This document shows positions 54,234 through 62,757 of a stretch of 64,000 nt of DNA, piece after piece (the stretch's first letter is position 1; each line of letters begins with the position of its first letter). The translations under genes and the position numbers were made by a program. A model generated the notes under the pieces. It had not been told where the DNA came from and did not search any database. It saw only the letters and a program-made list of their open reading frames with translations. This DNA comes from Mucilaginibacter sp. L196 (lineage in GTDB: Bacteria > Bacteroidota > Bacteroidia > Sphingobacteriales > Sphingobacteriaceae): contig NZ_LMUO01000015.1 of NCBI RefSeq assembly GCF_009765905.1, positions 1,212,575 through 1,276,574 on the forward strand, written 5' to 3'.

Positions 54234-55415
54234 TTATTCGCCACCAGCTTCAAATAGCTCTAAAGTAAGCCCCACTAACGACTTACCAATCCATTCACGG
54301 GCAATGTTATTGGAAGGCCCCATACCTATTGCTGCTCTGGCATCCCTGAAATAGCGTTCCAGATTACCTCTTTTGTAACCATAGCCACCGCTTACATCCA
54401 ACGCTATACGTGCGGTACTGTTTGCTATCTCTGCTGCATGAACCTTGAACTCTGTAAGATCAAGTAGAATCTCACCCTGCGGTCGTCCTTCTGCTTGTAA
54501 TTCATCCAGCTGCTGTGCCAGGTGCCGCTGCCAGGGTCCAATACTGCTAATCGCAACTTTAGCTTCCCCAAGTTGCTGACGTAAAACCTGGTAATCAGAT
54601 AGTTTTTTATTAAAATCACGATGAATGGTATTGGTAAGGTATTGTGTTGCATCTTCCAGTGCCGCGCGCGCCACACCATACCATACTGATCCTAATCCAA
54701 TCAAATATACTGGCGAAACACCATTGTATATGATATCTTTCCCCTGGTTTTCTTCGCCTAACCTGTCCTTTTGCGGTACAAATACATTATTATAGCTTAT
54801 AGGTCCGCTATGATTTCCTCTAACCCCAAGTGCTTCCCAGGCACCGGACTTAATTCCCTCGGCTTTGCCGTCCACAATAAAAAATGAAATATCTTTTGGA
54901 CCAAGAGCCCCCGGAGTACGGGTTTGCGCAACATAATAATCAGCCTTGCCTGAACTTGTTGTGAATGACTTATCAGCATTTAAGCGGTAATCATCCCCCT
55001 CTCTCGAAGCTTCGCTCAAATTAAACCACCAATGGCCGCCTGAAGCTTTCTCACTTGTAGAGTACGTACCAACTAGTCCTTTTCTGGCACCGCGTACCCA
55101 CCTTTGTTTCTGATCTTCATTGCCATAAAGCAATATGGTTTGAAGCGCGCCTACATGCATCACATAAACCAGGCCTGTTGAAGCACTTGCCCGGCCAATT
55201 TCTTCTGCAGCAATGGCAAAAGCCACGTGATCAAGGCCAAGACCATCATATTCTTTTGGTGCAAGCACGCTGTTCCAACCCGCTGCTGCAAGAGCGTTCA
55301 GATTTTCGCGCGGCCATATGCCATCCCGGTCTTCGCGGTCTGCGTTAGGTTTTATTACTGCATTAACTATTTCCTTAATCTGCTCACGAAGAGCAACATA
55401 ATCATGTTTAGGCAT
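54234..55415 (-). CDS. Acyl-CoA-dehydrogenase-like flavoprotein (SfnB-type)
   Basis: About 393 aa from ATG 55415; the frame to 55499 adds a poorly coding extension. ACAD fold: helical N-terminal domain, YSTSEKASGG...FNLSEA mid-domain, SGPISYNNVFVPQ, and C-terminal ALDVSGGYGYKRGNLERYFRDARAAIGMGPSNN. The usual catalytic glutamate near the end (EGT..I) is replaced by MGPSNN, as in non-dehydrogenase members such as SfnB or DszC-type monooxygenases. It is divergent from the ribB-sfnG operon and shares its control region, so it probably takes part in organosulfur use; the exact reaction is unknown. Confidence 0.8.
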   Translation of the reverse strand: MPKHDYVALREQIKEIVNAVIKPNADREDRDGIWPRENLNALAAAGWNSVLAPKEYDGLGLDHVAFAIAAEEIGRASASTGLVYVMHVGALQTILLYGNEDQKQRWVRGARKGLVGTYSTSEKASGGHWWFNLSEASREGDDYRLNADKSFTTSSGKADYYVAQTRTPGALGPKDISFFIVDGKAEGIKSGAWEALGVRGNHSGPISYNNVFVPQKDRLGEENQGKDIIYNGVSPVYLIGLGSVWYGVARAALEDATQYLTNTIHRDFNKKLSDYQVLRQQLGEAKVAISSIGPWQRHLAQQLDELQAEGRPQGEILLDLTEFKVHAAEIANSTARIALDVSGGYGYKRGNLERYFRDARAAIGMGPSNNIAREWIGKSLVGLTLELFEAGGE

Positions 55416-55459
55416 ACCGGTATTTTTTAATTGTTTTAATTTTTTATCAAATCCTTGTA

Positions 55460-55475
55460 ACCCAAAACCATACCA
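55460..55475 (-). promoter_or_regulatory. Weak sigma-54-like site before flavoprotein gene
   Basis: On the minus strand TGGTATGGTTTTGGGT fits TGGYAYN5TTGCW at the -24 GG but shows GG in place of GC at -12. The opposing ribB promoter has the same -12 deviation. Start would be about 35 nt before ATG 55415. Confidence 0.3.
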
Positions 55476-55550
55476 TTGTCGCAATGATTTAAATATCAAT
55501 CAATTATGAATAAAACCTAGAAAGCATTTGTTTACAGACCATCATTAATG

Positions 55551-55722
55551 TTGCTTAACTGTTGCTGTAGCAACAGTCAAGCAATCGTATCATATGATTA
55601 TTCTTATCAATAAAGTATCCGATAGCCTGTTCACGTCTTCTTTTCGCTTGCTTAAATATTTGCTTTCAAGGCGACCAATTGCTGCTACAGCAACAACTCA
55701 CTAACATATTGCTTGACAGCAA
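55551..55722. promoter_or_regulatory. Palindrome array, probable activator sites for divergent sulfur genes
   Basis: Three related elements are seen. At 55551-55584 a 34-bp near-perfect palindrome has arms TTGCTTAACTGTTGCT and AGCAACAGTCAAGCAA around GT. At 55679-55696 is TTGCTGCTACAGCAACAA, whose complement shares GTTGCTGTAGCA with the first. At 55709-55722 is TTGCTTGACAGCAA, whose complement is TTGCTGTCAAGCAA. The common core is TTGCTGT. They lie 60-230 bp before the sigma-54 promoter at 55781, the usual position for enhancer-binding protein sites. The activator encoded at 61156 is the natural candidate. Confidence 0.6.
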
Positions 55723-55780
55723 GCATCTGCTTTCTTAATAAGAAATACATAAATATCTTATTATGAGAAACTTAAAAAAT

Positions 55781-55796
55781 TGGCACAAGTATTGGA
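55781..55796 (+). promoter_or_regulatory. Sigma-54 promoter of ribB-sfnG operon
   Basis: TGGCACAAGTATTGGA matches TGGCAC-N5-TTGCW except G for C at the -12 position. Start would be near 55808, giving a 29-nt leader before ATG 55837, and it rules out a start codon at 55780. The operon encodes a sigma-54 activator at its end. Confidence 0.6.
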
Positions 55797-55836
55797 TAAG
55801 GGATTCACTGTTGCCACACAAACAACAAGTTGTCTT

Positions 55837-56952
55837 ATGGAAATAAAGCTCAATAGTATTGAAGAAGCCATTGAAGAGATAAAAGCCGGAAAAGTAGTTA
55901 TTGTAGTAGATGATGAAAACAGGGAGAACGAAGGGGACTTTGTAACCGCAGCTGCAAACGCGACCACTGATGTGATTAACTTCATGGCAACTCATGGGCG
56001 CGGGCTTATATGTGCGCCGCTAACTGCTAAACGCTGCGACGAACTGAACCTTCATCCGATGGTTCTCAAAAACAGTTCAGTCCATGAAACTAATTTTACG
56101 GTTTCGGTTGATCTGATAGGGAAAGGATGCACCACTGGTGTATCAGTTAAAGATCGCTCTAAAACAGCGTTGGCACTTATTGACCCGCTCACCCAAGCGG
56201 ATGAGCTGGGGAGACCAGGACATTTATTTCCGTTAAAGGGTGCTGAAGGTGGTGTCCTGGAACGGGCCGGGCATACGGAAGCGGCTATAGATCTAGCATC
56301 GCTTGCCGACCTTGGGCCCGCAGGTATAATTGTGGAAATATTAAACGATGACGGAACGATGGCTCTTCTGCCTGATCTGATAAAGGTCGCTGCGCGATTT
56401 CAGCTAAAAATAGTTTCTATAAAAGATCTGATCGACTATCGGCTGCGCACTGAAAAGATTATCTGCAAAGAAACAGCTATCCCTATTCCTACAAAATACG
56501 GCTTGTTCAACCTGATCACTTTCATCCAAACAGATACAGGCAAATATCACCATGCATTTGTAAAAGATGACGGGAACAGGAAAAACCCAATGTTTGTACA
56601 GATACAAAGATCCGATGGTGGCACAGATGCTTTTGAATCCGAACATTTCGCTGATAATGTAGATCAGGCTCTTCACATGATCACCCAAAACGGTAGGGGC
56701 GTATTATTATATATGAATCGGCAAGCTAATGAAGAATTTAGGGCCACCGCGCAAATTTTCAACGAGCTGGGCTTCGCAAATATCCACCTGCTATCCGGCA
56801 ATCCAATTGAACGGGCTGCCTTATCCGGCTATGGAATTGATGTGGTAGAAGCAGATCAGATTGGCAGTTCGGATCATCTTGCTAACCTCCCAAATCACAG
56901 GATCATTAAAATTACAGCAGCGCATTTAGAAACTGCTGTTAGCGAGTATTAA
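55837..56952 (+). CDS. RibB (DHBP synthase) fused to degenerate GTP cyclohydrolase II
   Basis: The protein is 371 aa from ATG 55837. Residues 1 to about 200 are an intact 3,4-dihydroxy-2-butanone 4-phosphate synthase (DDENRENEGDF, THGRGLICAPLT, RAGHTEAAIDLASLADLGPAG), which makes a riboflavin precursor from ribulose 5-phosphate. The C-terminal part aligns with GTP cyclohydrolase II, but the zinc-cysteine block (C..C.C in RibA) reads SDGGTDAFESEHFADNV here with no cysteine, so that activity is presumably lost, as in RibBX-type proteins. Position at the head of an operon of flavin-dependent monooxygenases suggests a dedicated boost to FMN supply. The sigma-54-like promoter lies 40-56 bp upstream of the start. 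Confidence 0.87.
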   Translation: MEIKLNSIEEAIEEIKAGKVVIVVDDENRENEGDFVTAAANATTDVINFMATHGRGLICAPLTAKRCDELNLHPMVLKNSSVHETNFTVSVDLIGKGCTTGVSVKDRSKTALALIDPLTQADELGRPGHLFPLKGAEGGVLERAGHTEAAIDLASLADLGPAGIIVEILNDDGTMALLPDLIKVAARFQLKIVSIKDLIDYRLRTEKIICKETAIPIPTKYGLFNLITFIQTDTGKYHHAFVKDDGNRKNPMFVQIQRSDGGTDAFESEHFADNVDQALHMITQNGRGVLLYMNRQANEEFRATAQIFNELGFANIHLLSGNPIERAALSGYGIDVVEADQIGSSDHLANLPNHRIIKITAAHLETAVSEY

Positions 56953-56981
56953 CAATATCTATTCAACATAAAATACAAGTC

Positions 56982-58124
56982 ATGAGCAATAAACAGAAAA
57001 ACACGACTGAAGAACCGATAAAATTTGCCTATTGGGTACCCAATGTAAGCGGAGGACTGGTTGTCAGTAAAATTCAGCAGCGCACCAGCTGGGATATTGA
57101 CTATAACCGCAAATTAGCCCAGATAGCAGAAGAAAACGGGTTCGATTATGCCCTTAGCCAAATCAGGTTCACTGCTGGTTATGGAGCCGACTTCCAGCAT
57201 GAACCTGTTGCCTTTAGTCATGCATTATTAGCGGCAACTACCCGGCTTAAGCTTATTATTGCTTTATTGCCCGGCCCATGGAATCCGGCAGTCGCCGCGA
57301 AACAAATTGCCACTATTGATCAGTTTACTAACGGCCGTACAGCTGTAAACATCGTAAGCGGATGGTTTAAAGGCGAATTCACCGCAATTGGTGAGCCATG
57401 GCTGGAACATGACGAAAGGTACAGACGTTCAGAAGAGTTCATCCGTGCACTTAAAGGCATCTGGACAGAGGATAATTTTACTTTTAAAGGCAATTTTTAC
57501 CGGTTTAATAACTATACCTTAAAGCCAAAGCCATTGGCGCAACCCTATCCCGAAATTTTCCAGGGAGGAAGTTCACGTGCCGCAAGAGATATGGCGGCCC
57601 GAGTTTCTGACTGGTATTTTACCAACGGAAATACACCGGAGGAAATTAAAAAACAAGCTGATGACCTCAGAACTAAGGCTGCAAACGAAGGCCGCACAGT
57701 AAAAATTGGTGTAAATGCTTTCATTATTGCGCGCGATACAGAGGAAGAGGCTCAGGAAGTACTTCGCCAGATTATTGATCAGGCAGATGTTGAGGCGGTA
57801 AAGGCCTTTGGCCACGAAGCCAAACAGGCAGGAAAATCATCGCCTGAAGGTGAAGGGAACTGGGCTAAATCAACTTTAGAAGATTTGGTACAATACAACG
57901 ATGGTTTCAAGACCAATTTAATAGGTACACCTGCACAAATTGCCCGGCGCATCATTGAGTTGAAGGCAACAGGTGTTGATCTGATCCTGTCAGCATTCCT
58001 GCATTTCCAGGAAGAGGTGGCTTACTTTGGCCAAAATGTATTGCCCCTGGTAAGGGAATTCGAAAAAGAGAAGCTATCGGACAAAAGGAGGCCGGAAGAC
58101 CACTTTAACCCGGTTACGGTATAA
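56982..58124 (+). CDS. sfnG: Dimethylsulfone monooxygenase SfnG
   Basis: The 380-aa LLM-class (bacterial luciferase-like) FMNH2-dependent monooxygenase converts dimethylsulfone to methanesulfinate. It reads very like Pseudomonas SfnG: KFAYWVPNVSGGLVVSKI, SQIRFTAGYGADFQHE, VNIVSGWFKGEF, FQGGSSRAARDMAARVSDWYFTNGN, AGKSSPEGEGNWAKST and QYNDGFKTNLIGTP. It depends on a reduced-flavin supplier, encoded next. The gap after ribB is 29 bp. Confidence 0.93.
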   Translation: MSNKQKNTTEEPIKFAYWVPNVSGGLVVSKIQQRTSWDIDYNRKLAQIAEENGFDYALSQIRFTAGYGADFQHEPVAFSHALLAATTRLKLIIALLPGPWNPAVAAKQIATIDQFTNGRTAVNIVSGWFKGEFTAIGEPWLEHDERYRRSEEFIRALKGIWTEDNFTFKGNFYRFNNYTLKPKPLAQPYPEIFQGGSSRAARDMAARVSDWYFTNGNTPEEIKKQADDLRTKAANEGRTVKIGVNAFIIARDTEEEAQEVLRQIIDQADVEAVKAFGHEAKQAGKSSPEGEGNWAKSTLEDLVQYNDGFKTNLIGTPAQIARRIIELKATGVDLILSAFLHFQEEVAYFGQNVLPLVREFEKEKLSDKRRPEDHFNPVTV

Positions 58125-58170
58125 AAAAATTAATCTTTTTCTTAATTAAATTTCATCCGCGCCAATAACT

Positions 58171-58743
58171 ATGTCAGAAATTATATTGATATCTGGAAGC
58201 CCTGTAGAAAGGTCCAAATCACACGCCATCCTACTCTATGCCGAAAAATATTTCAGGGAAAACAACCTGTCAACTCATCTGGTCAGTGTAAGGGATTTCC
58301 CGGCTGAAGACCTGCTACACGGGAAATATGACAGTGGGGACTTCCTACCATTTAAAGAAAGCCTTGCCGCGGCAAAAGGTGTACTGCTGGCAACTCCCAT
58401 TTATAAAGGTGCATATTCAGGAGCATTGAAAGCGTTACTTGATATTTTACCGCAATATGCCCTGAAAGACAAGACCGTTTTTCCAATTGCGACCGCTGGA
58501 AGTATGGCTCATTTATTAGCTATTGACTTTGTTATTAAACCTGTTTTATCAGTTTTAGGCGCTTCTGATATTTTGCAGGGCGTCTATATCACTGACCTTC
58601 ATTTTGCCCATGCTGATGACAATGGCTTTGTTTTGGAGGCTGAGTTGCAATCCAGACTAGAAAAAGCGCTTTATCTATTTATTCAAAAAGTAGGCTCTGC
58701 TGAATACACAACGGCTAACGATACTGGTTTAACAGCTAGCTGA
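58171..58743 (+). CDS. ssuE: NADPH-dependent FMN reductase (SsuE/MsuE family)
   Basis: The 190-aa flavodoxin-like reductase starts MSEIILISGSPVERSKS (flavin-phosphate loop) and has the SsuE signature TPIYKGAYSGALKALLDILPQYALKDKTV. It supplies FMNH2 to the SfnG and SsuD-type monooxygenases on either side. SsuE and MsuE cannot be separated with certainty here. Confidence 0.9.
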   Translation: MSEIILISGSPVERSKSHAILLYAEKYFRENNLSTHLVSVRDFPAEDLLHGKYDSGDFLPFKESLAAAKGVLLATPIYKGAYSGALKALLDILPQYALKDKTVFPIATAGSMAHLLAIDFVIKPVLSVLGASDILQGVYITDLHFAHADDNGFVLEAELQSRLEKALYLFIQKVGSAEYTTANDTGLTAS

Positions 58744-58763
58744 TCTTAAAAACAAACTCTACT

Positions 58764-59903
58764 ATGAAAGTTCTTTGGTTTATACCGACTTATGGTGATA
58801 GCCGTTATGTCGGCTCTGATAAAGGTGCACGTTCCACAAATGCCGGGTATTTGCGCCAGGTAGCGCAGGCTATTGATGAACTGGGATACTATGGAGCGCT
58901 ACTGCCAACCGGGCGATCATGCGAAGATGCATGGATTATCGCATCAACATTGATACCAGTAACAACACGAATAAAATTCCTCATAGCTGTACGCCCAGGC
59001 TTAATGCTTCCGGCTGTTGCAGCACGCATGGCAGCTACATTTGATCGCCATTCAGGGCAACGCCTTTTAATAAATGTGGTAGCCGGCGGCGATCCGGTTG
59101 AGCTTGCCGCGGATGGCATATTTGACGACCACGACAGCCGTTACGCCATAACTGATGAGTTTTTAGATATCTGGCGGGGCATGATGAGCGATGAGGATGT
59201 AAACTATGAGGGGACTCATTTAAAAGCTACGGCAGCCAAATTATTTCTACCCGCATTGCAAAAACCCTATCCGGAGCTATACTTTGGAGGCTCATCGCCA
59301 GCAGGACAAAAAGTAGCCGCAAAACATGTCGATGTTTATCTCTCCTGGGGAGAGCCTCCGGAACAGGTTGGCGAAAAAATACACGCTATGAAAACGCTGG
59401 CAGCGGCAGAAGGGCGAACACTAAGGTTCGGCATCAGGCTTCATGTAATTGTAAGGGAAACGGAGCAGGAAGCATGGTCAGCAGCAGAAGACCTGATAAA
59501 ATATGTAACCGATGAAAGCATTGAAGCTGCCATGAAGATATTCTCGCGATTTGATTCTGAAGGGCAAAGCCGGATGACCAAACTGCACCAGGGAAAAAGA
59601 GATAAACTTGAAATAAGCCCGAATCTTTGGGCAGGGATTGGTCTGCTTAGAGGCGGGGCTGGTACAGCGCTGGTGGGCAGTCCGGAAATTGTGGCGCAAA
59701 GGATGCTGGAATATTATGACCTGGGCATCGAGGAGTTCGTATTATCGGGATACCCTCATCTGGAAGAAGCTTACCGTTTTGCAGAACTGGTCTTTCCGCT
59801 ATTACCCCTTGACCTGAAGCACCAGGTTGAAAAGCCCAATTATCTGAGTCCGTTTGGCGAGATCACGGCTTATCAGACATCAACATTAGAAAAACAAAAA
59901 TAA
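58764..59903 (+). CDS. ssuD: FMNH2-dependent alkanesulfonate monooxygenase (SsuD/MsuD)
   Basis: The 379-aa LLM protein has IPTYGDSRYVGS, the loop TGRSCEDAWIIASTLIPVT, RPGLMLPAVAARMAATFDR, NVVAGGDPVELA and the flexible-loop region typical of SsuD. It cleaves C-S bonds of alkanesulfonates or methanesulfonate, releasing sulfite. It follows the FMN reductase by 20 bp. Methanesulfonate (from dimethylsulfone) is a natural candidate substrate. Confidence 0.9.
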   Translation: MKVLWFIPTYGDSRYVGSDKGARSTNAGYLRQVAQAIDELGYYGALLPTGRSCEDAWIIASTLIPVTTRIKFLIAVRPGLMLPAVAARMAATFDRHSGQRLLINVVAGGDPVELAADGIFDDHDSRYAITDEFLDIWRGMMSDEDVNYEGTHLKATAAKLFLPALQKPYPELYFGGSSPAGQKVAAKHVDVYLSWGEPPEQVGEKIHAMKTLAAAEGRTLRFGIRLHVIVRETEQEAWSAAEDLIKYVTDESIEAAMKIFSRFDSEGQSRMTKLHQGKRDKLEISPNLWAGIGLLRGGAGTALVGSPEIVAQRMLEYYDLGIEEFVLSGYPHLEEAYRFAELVFPLLPLDLKHQVEKPNYLSPFGEITAYQTSTLEKQK

Positions 59904-59949
59904 TCTCCTTTAGTTGCTTAGGCAAAGGTTTTAAACAGATTCAAAATTT

Positions 59950-61146
59950 ATGGAATCCACTCTAGAGAAATCAGCATTTGAAAATTTGATCAAAGGACAT
60001 CCTTTCGACACTGCCAGACAACTGGCGGATATTTTTGCAGAAACAGCAGTTCAGCGAGACAAGGAAGGCGGTTCAGCACTGGAAGAACGTAATCTTTTGC
60101 GAAAAAGCGGTCTTCTTAACTTACTTATCCCCAAACAGGATGGCGGGCTTGGAGCCGATTGGATAGATATTTTAAAGATCGTAAGGATATTTGCCCGCGT
60201 TGATAGCTCCATTGCACATTTGTTTGGTTTCCAGCACCTGATACTTGCTACCATAGAGCTTTTTGGAAACAAAGAACAGCGCGATCACTTTTTTCAGGAA
60301 ACAGCTGCAAAAAACCTATTTTGGGGAAATGCCTTAAATCCCTTAGATTTGAATACCCAGTCTGAAAGGGTGAACGATCTGCGCATCGTCAATGGCAGAA
60401 AAAGCTTTTGCTCCGGAGCTTATGATTCGGATATGATGCTGTTATCGGCTATAGAAGATGGTAAATTAATTGTAGGTGCCGTACCCTCTGATCGGGAAGG
60501 TATCTATATACATCAAGACTGGGATAATTTTGGCCAGAGGCAAACTGATAGCGGAACCGTAGAGTTTCAGCAGGTTTCCGTTTTTGAGAAAGAACTTTTA
60601 AAAAGCCCAGGGCCACTAGGAAGCATAAGAGCTTCTTTACGCCCATGTATTGCACAAATGATATTATCAAATATTTATTTAGGACTTGCTGAAGGTGCCT
60701 TTGCTGAGGCAAAGAACTACACCCGTGCACAAACCAGATCATGGCTTTCATCCGGAGTTAGCATGCCACAGGAAGACCCTTATGTACTTGCAAATTATGG
60801 TAATATGTTTATAGAACTTCAAGCGGCAAAATATCTGACTGACCAGGCAGCGGAAACCTTGCAACGATGTTGGGAAGCGGGAGAATCGATCACAGAGAAC
60901 CAAAGGGGCAAATGCTCTCTTGACGTCGCCAGTGCTAAAGTGACCACTACGCGTGCGGGGTTGTTTGTTTGTAATAAAATGTTTGAAGTAATGGGCTCAA
61001 GGGCTACTACCGGTACAGCAAGACTGGACAGGTACTGGAGAAACCTCCGGACACATACCCTTCATGATCCTGTTGATTATAAAATTAAAGAATTAGGGAA
61101 CTGGGCTTTAAATCAGGAGCTGCCGCATCCATCTTTCTATTCTTAA
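59950..61146 (+). CDS. DszC/SfnC-type flavin monooxygenase, ACAD fold
   Basis: The 398-aa acyl-CoA-dehydrogenase-like protein has the group-D monooxygenase C-terminus: SRATTGTARLDRYWRNLRTHTLHDPVDYKIKELGNW, where HDPVDYK replaces the catalytic glutamate region of true dehydrogenases. The N-terminal helical domain (KSGLLNLLIPKQDGGLGADW) and mid beta-domain (SFCSGAYDSDM) are standard. Similar enzymes act on sulfur heterocycles or sulfones. Its place in the sfn-like operon suggests an oxidative step in organosulfur use. Confidence 0.82.
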   Translation: MESTLEKSAFENLIKGHPFDTARQLADIFAETAVQRDKEGGSALEERNLLRKSGLLNLLIPKQDGGLGADWIDILKIVRIFARVDSSIAHLFGFQHLILATIELFGNKEQRDHFFQETAAKNLFWGNALNPLDLNTQSERVNDLRIVNGRKSFCSGAYDSDMMLLSAIEDGKLIVGAVPSDREGIYIHQDWDNFGQRQTDSGTVEFQQVSVFEKELLKSPGPLGSIRASLRPCIAQMILSNIYLGLAEGAFAEAKNYTRAQTRSWLSSGVSMPQEDPYVLANYGNMFIELQAAKYLTDQAAETLQRCWEAGESITENQRGKCSLDVASAKVTTTRAGLFVCNKMFEVMGSRATTGTARLDRYWRNLRTHTLHDPVDYKIKELGNWALNQELPHPSFYS

Positions 61147-61155
61147 TACCATATT

Positions 61156-62232
61156 ATGAGCAATGTAGTTATAACACTACCGCAAAACAGTATTAGTCCT
61201 CTGTCTATCAGGGCTAAAGTTCTTGTATTTGAAGATAAAAAGTCGGAAGAACTATTAAAACATATCGGGCTGATAGCTCCAAGTAACGCCAACGTACTGG
61301 TCATGGGCGAAACAGGTACGGGGAAAGAGCTTATCGCCAGGGAAATTCATAAGCAAAGCCTGAGGGCGGGCAGCCCTTTTGTGGCCATCAACTGCGGTGC
61401 ATTTTCAGAAACACTCATCGAAAGCGAACTTTTCGGTCACGAAAAAGGAGCATTTACAGGCGCTGTTAGTTCCAAAGAAGGCTGGTTTGAGGCCGCAAAT
61501 GGCGGAACATTGTTTTTGGATGAAATAGGTGACTTGCCGTTACAACTGCAAGTTAAGATGCTGCGGGTATTGCAGGAAGGACAGGTTGTCAAATTAGGTT
61601 CAAGGCAACTGAAGGATATAGATGTCAGGATCATCGCGGCAACCAATATCAACCTGGAGGATTCGGTAGCTGCTGGCCGGTTCAGAGAAGATCTGTATTA
61701 TAGATTGAATGTAGTGAGTTTATACTTGCCCCCACTTAAGGAAAGGCCGGGAGATATTTTACCGCTTGCAAAATATTTTATTCAAACCTACAGTAAGCGT
61801 TTAGGCTTGTCAGACATTGAACTTAGCGCCGCCGCCGTAAAGCTGCTTGTTGAGGGTTATCCCTGGCCCGGAAATATACGGGAATTGGAAAATGTGATCC
61901 ATCACGCGCTCCTGGTTTGTCGTAGTAAAATAATTCAGCCTGAAGATTTGAACCTCAGAAAATCAAAACCTATATCATTTCAGGCTAGAGAAGCAGCAGA
62001 TAAAACTGCTCAGGAAAAATTCAGAGATGCATTACTGGCTATGTTTGAATCAGAAGATGAAAATCTTTATGAAAATATTGAAAGGCAGGTGATGAAGACC
62101 GCTTTCGATTTTTGCCATCATAACCAGCTTGAAACAGCTCGTTTATTAGGAATAAGCAGAAATATAGTCAGAGCAATACTGATCAAAAACGGAGATCTGC
62201 ACCCAAAAGTAAGAGAGAAAGAAAAGCAATAA
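61156..62232 (+). CDS. sfnR: Sigma-54-dependent activator (SfnR-like)
   Basis: The 358-aa enhancer-binding protein lacks an N-terminal sensor; the AAA+ domain begins near residue 30. Walker A is GETGTGKE, the sigma-54-contact loop is GAFTGA, Walker B is GGTLFLDEIGDLP, then FREDLYYRLNVV and YPWPGNIRELENV. A Fis-type HTH ends the protein (LETARLLGISRNIVRAIL). Sensor-less SfnR of Pseudomonas activates sulfone genes. It starts 9 bp after the DszC-like gene, so it is in the operon it would control; the upstream array carries candidate sites. Confidence 0.9.
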   Translation: MSNVVITLPQNSISPLSIRAKVLVFEDKKSEELLKHIGLIAPSNANVLVMGETGTGKELIAREIHKQSLRAGSPFVAINCGAFSETLIESELFGHEKGAFTGAVSSKEGWFEAANGGTLFLDEIGDLPLQLQVKMLRVLQEGQVVKLGSRQLKDIDVRIIAATNINLEDSVAAGRFREDLYYRLNVVSLYLPPLKERPGDILPLAKYFIQTYSKRLGLSDIELSAAAVKLLVEGYPWPGNIRELENVIHHALLVCRSKIIQPEDLNLRKSKPISFQAREAADKTAQEKFRDALLAMFESEDENLYENIERQVMKTAFDFCHHNQLETARLLGISRNIVRAILIKNGDLHPKVREKEKQ

Positions 62233-62757
62233 CTTTTTGTCTTTTAAATTTCTTCTATGGGGAATTATAGGATAGTGATCGTCCAAAACAATGGAAAAAC
62301 ACTACGATAACTTTCTGCAAAGATGTGTAGGTTGAATCAATCAGTAAAATGCTTGTACAGAAATGTATTTAAACACTTGCAACAGTGTAAACATCTTGGA
62401 GATCCTTCTTCAGCTTTTAAATGTAATAGCCACAAATTCCATCTTAAAATCTTTAAAACCGCCCGACTGTCAGAGCAAGTAATAGCTATTACCATTTACC
62501 GGGGACTTTTGGAGATGCTTCCATCAACAAACTAACCCATTTTTTCTTTCGGGCCATGAGTGATAAGCGGGTGTTGCCCTCTCACATCAACTCATACCTG
62601 GCTTTGTTCTTGAACTGGAAACAACATAATTTTTCTACCAGATTCCCTGTATGGCTGGTCACTCAACGACAATTATAAGTTTTTACAAATATTGGCTTTA
62701 TCAAATACCGGAAGTTAGCGCTCTGCCCGGGTTTTCCGGCCACTTATTAACTTATTA
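62233..62757. other. Intergenic gap, no certain gene
   Basis: The 525-bp spacer between the activator and the transporter has no hairpin of note. A 40-codon plus-strand frame at 62556-62678 (MSDKRVLPSHINSYLALFLN...) and a 70-codon one at 62323-62535 match nothing I recognise and may be chance. Confidence 0.4.

Noticed and set aside
55780..55836. TTG start giving a 19-residue extension of RibB
   Set aside because: The extension overlaps the sigma-54 promoter and the family starts at MEIKLNSIEEAIEEI.
62323..62535. 70-codon plus-strand frame after sfnR
   Set aside because: No recognisable motif, cysteine/lysine-rich random appearance, no ribosome-binding or operon context.
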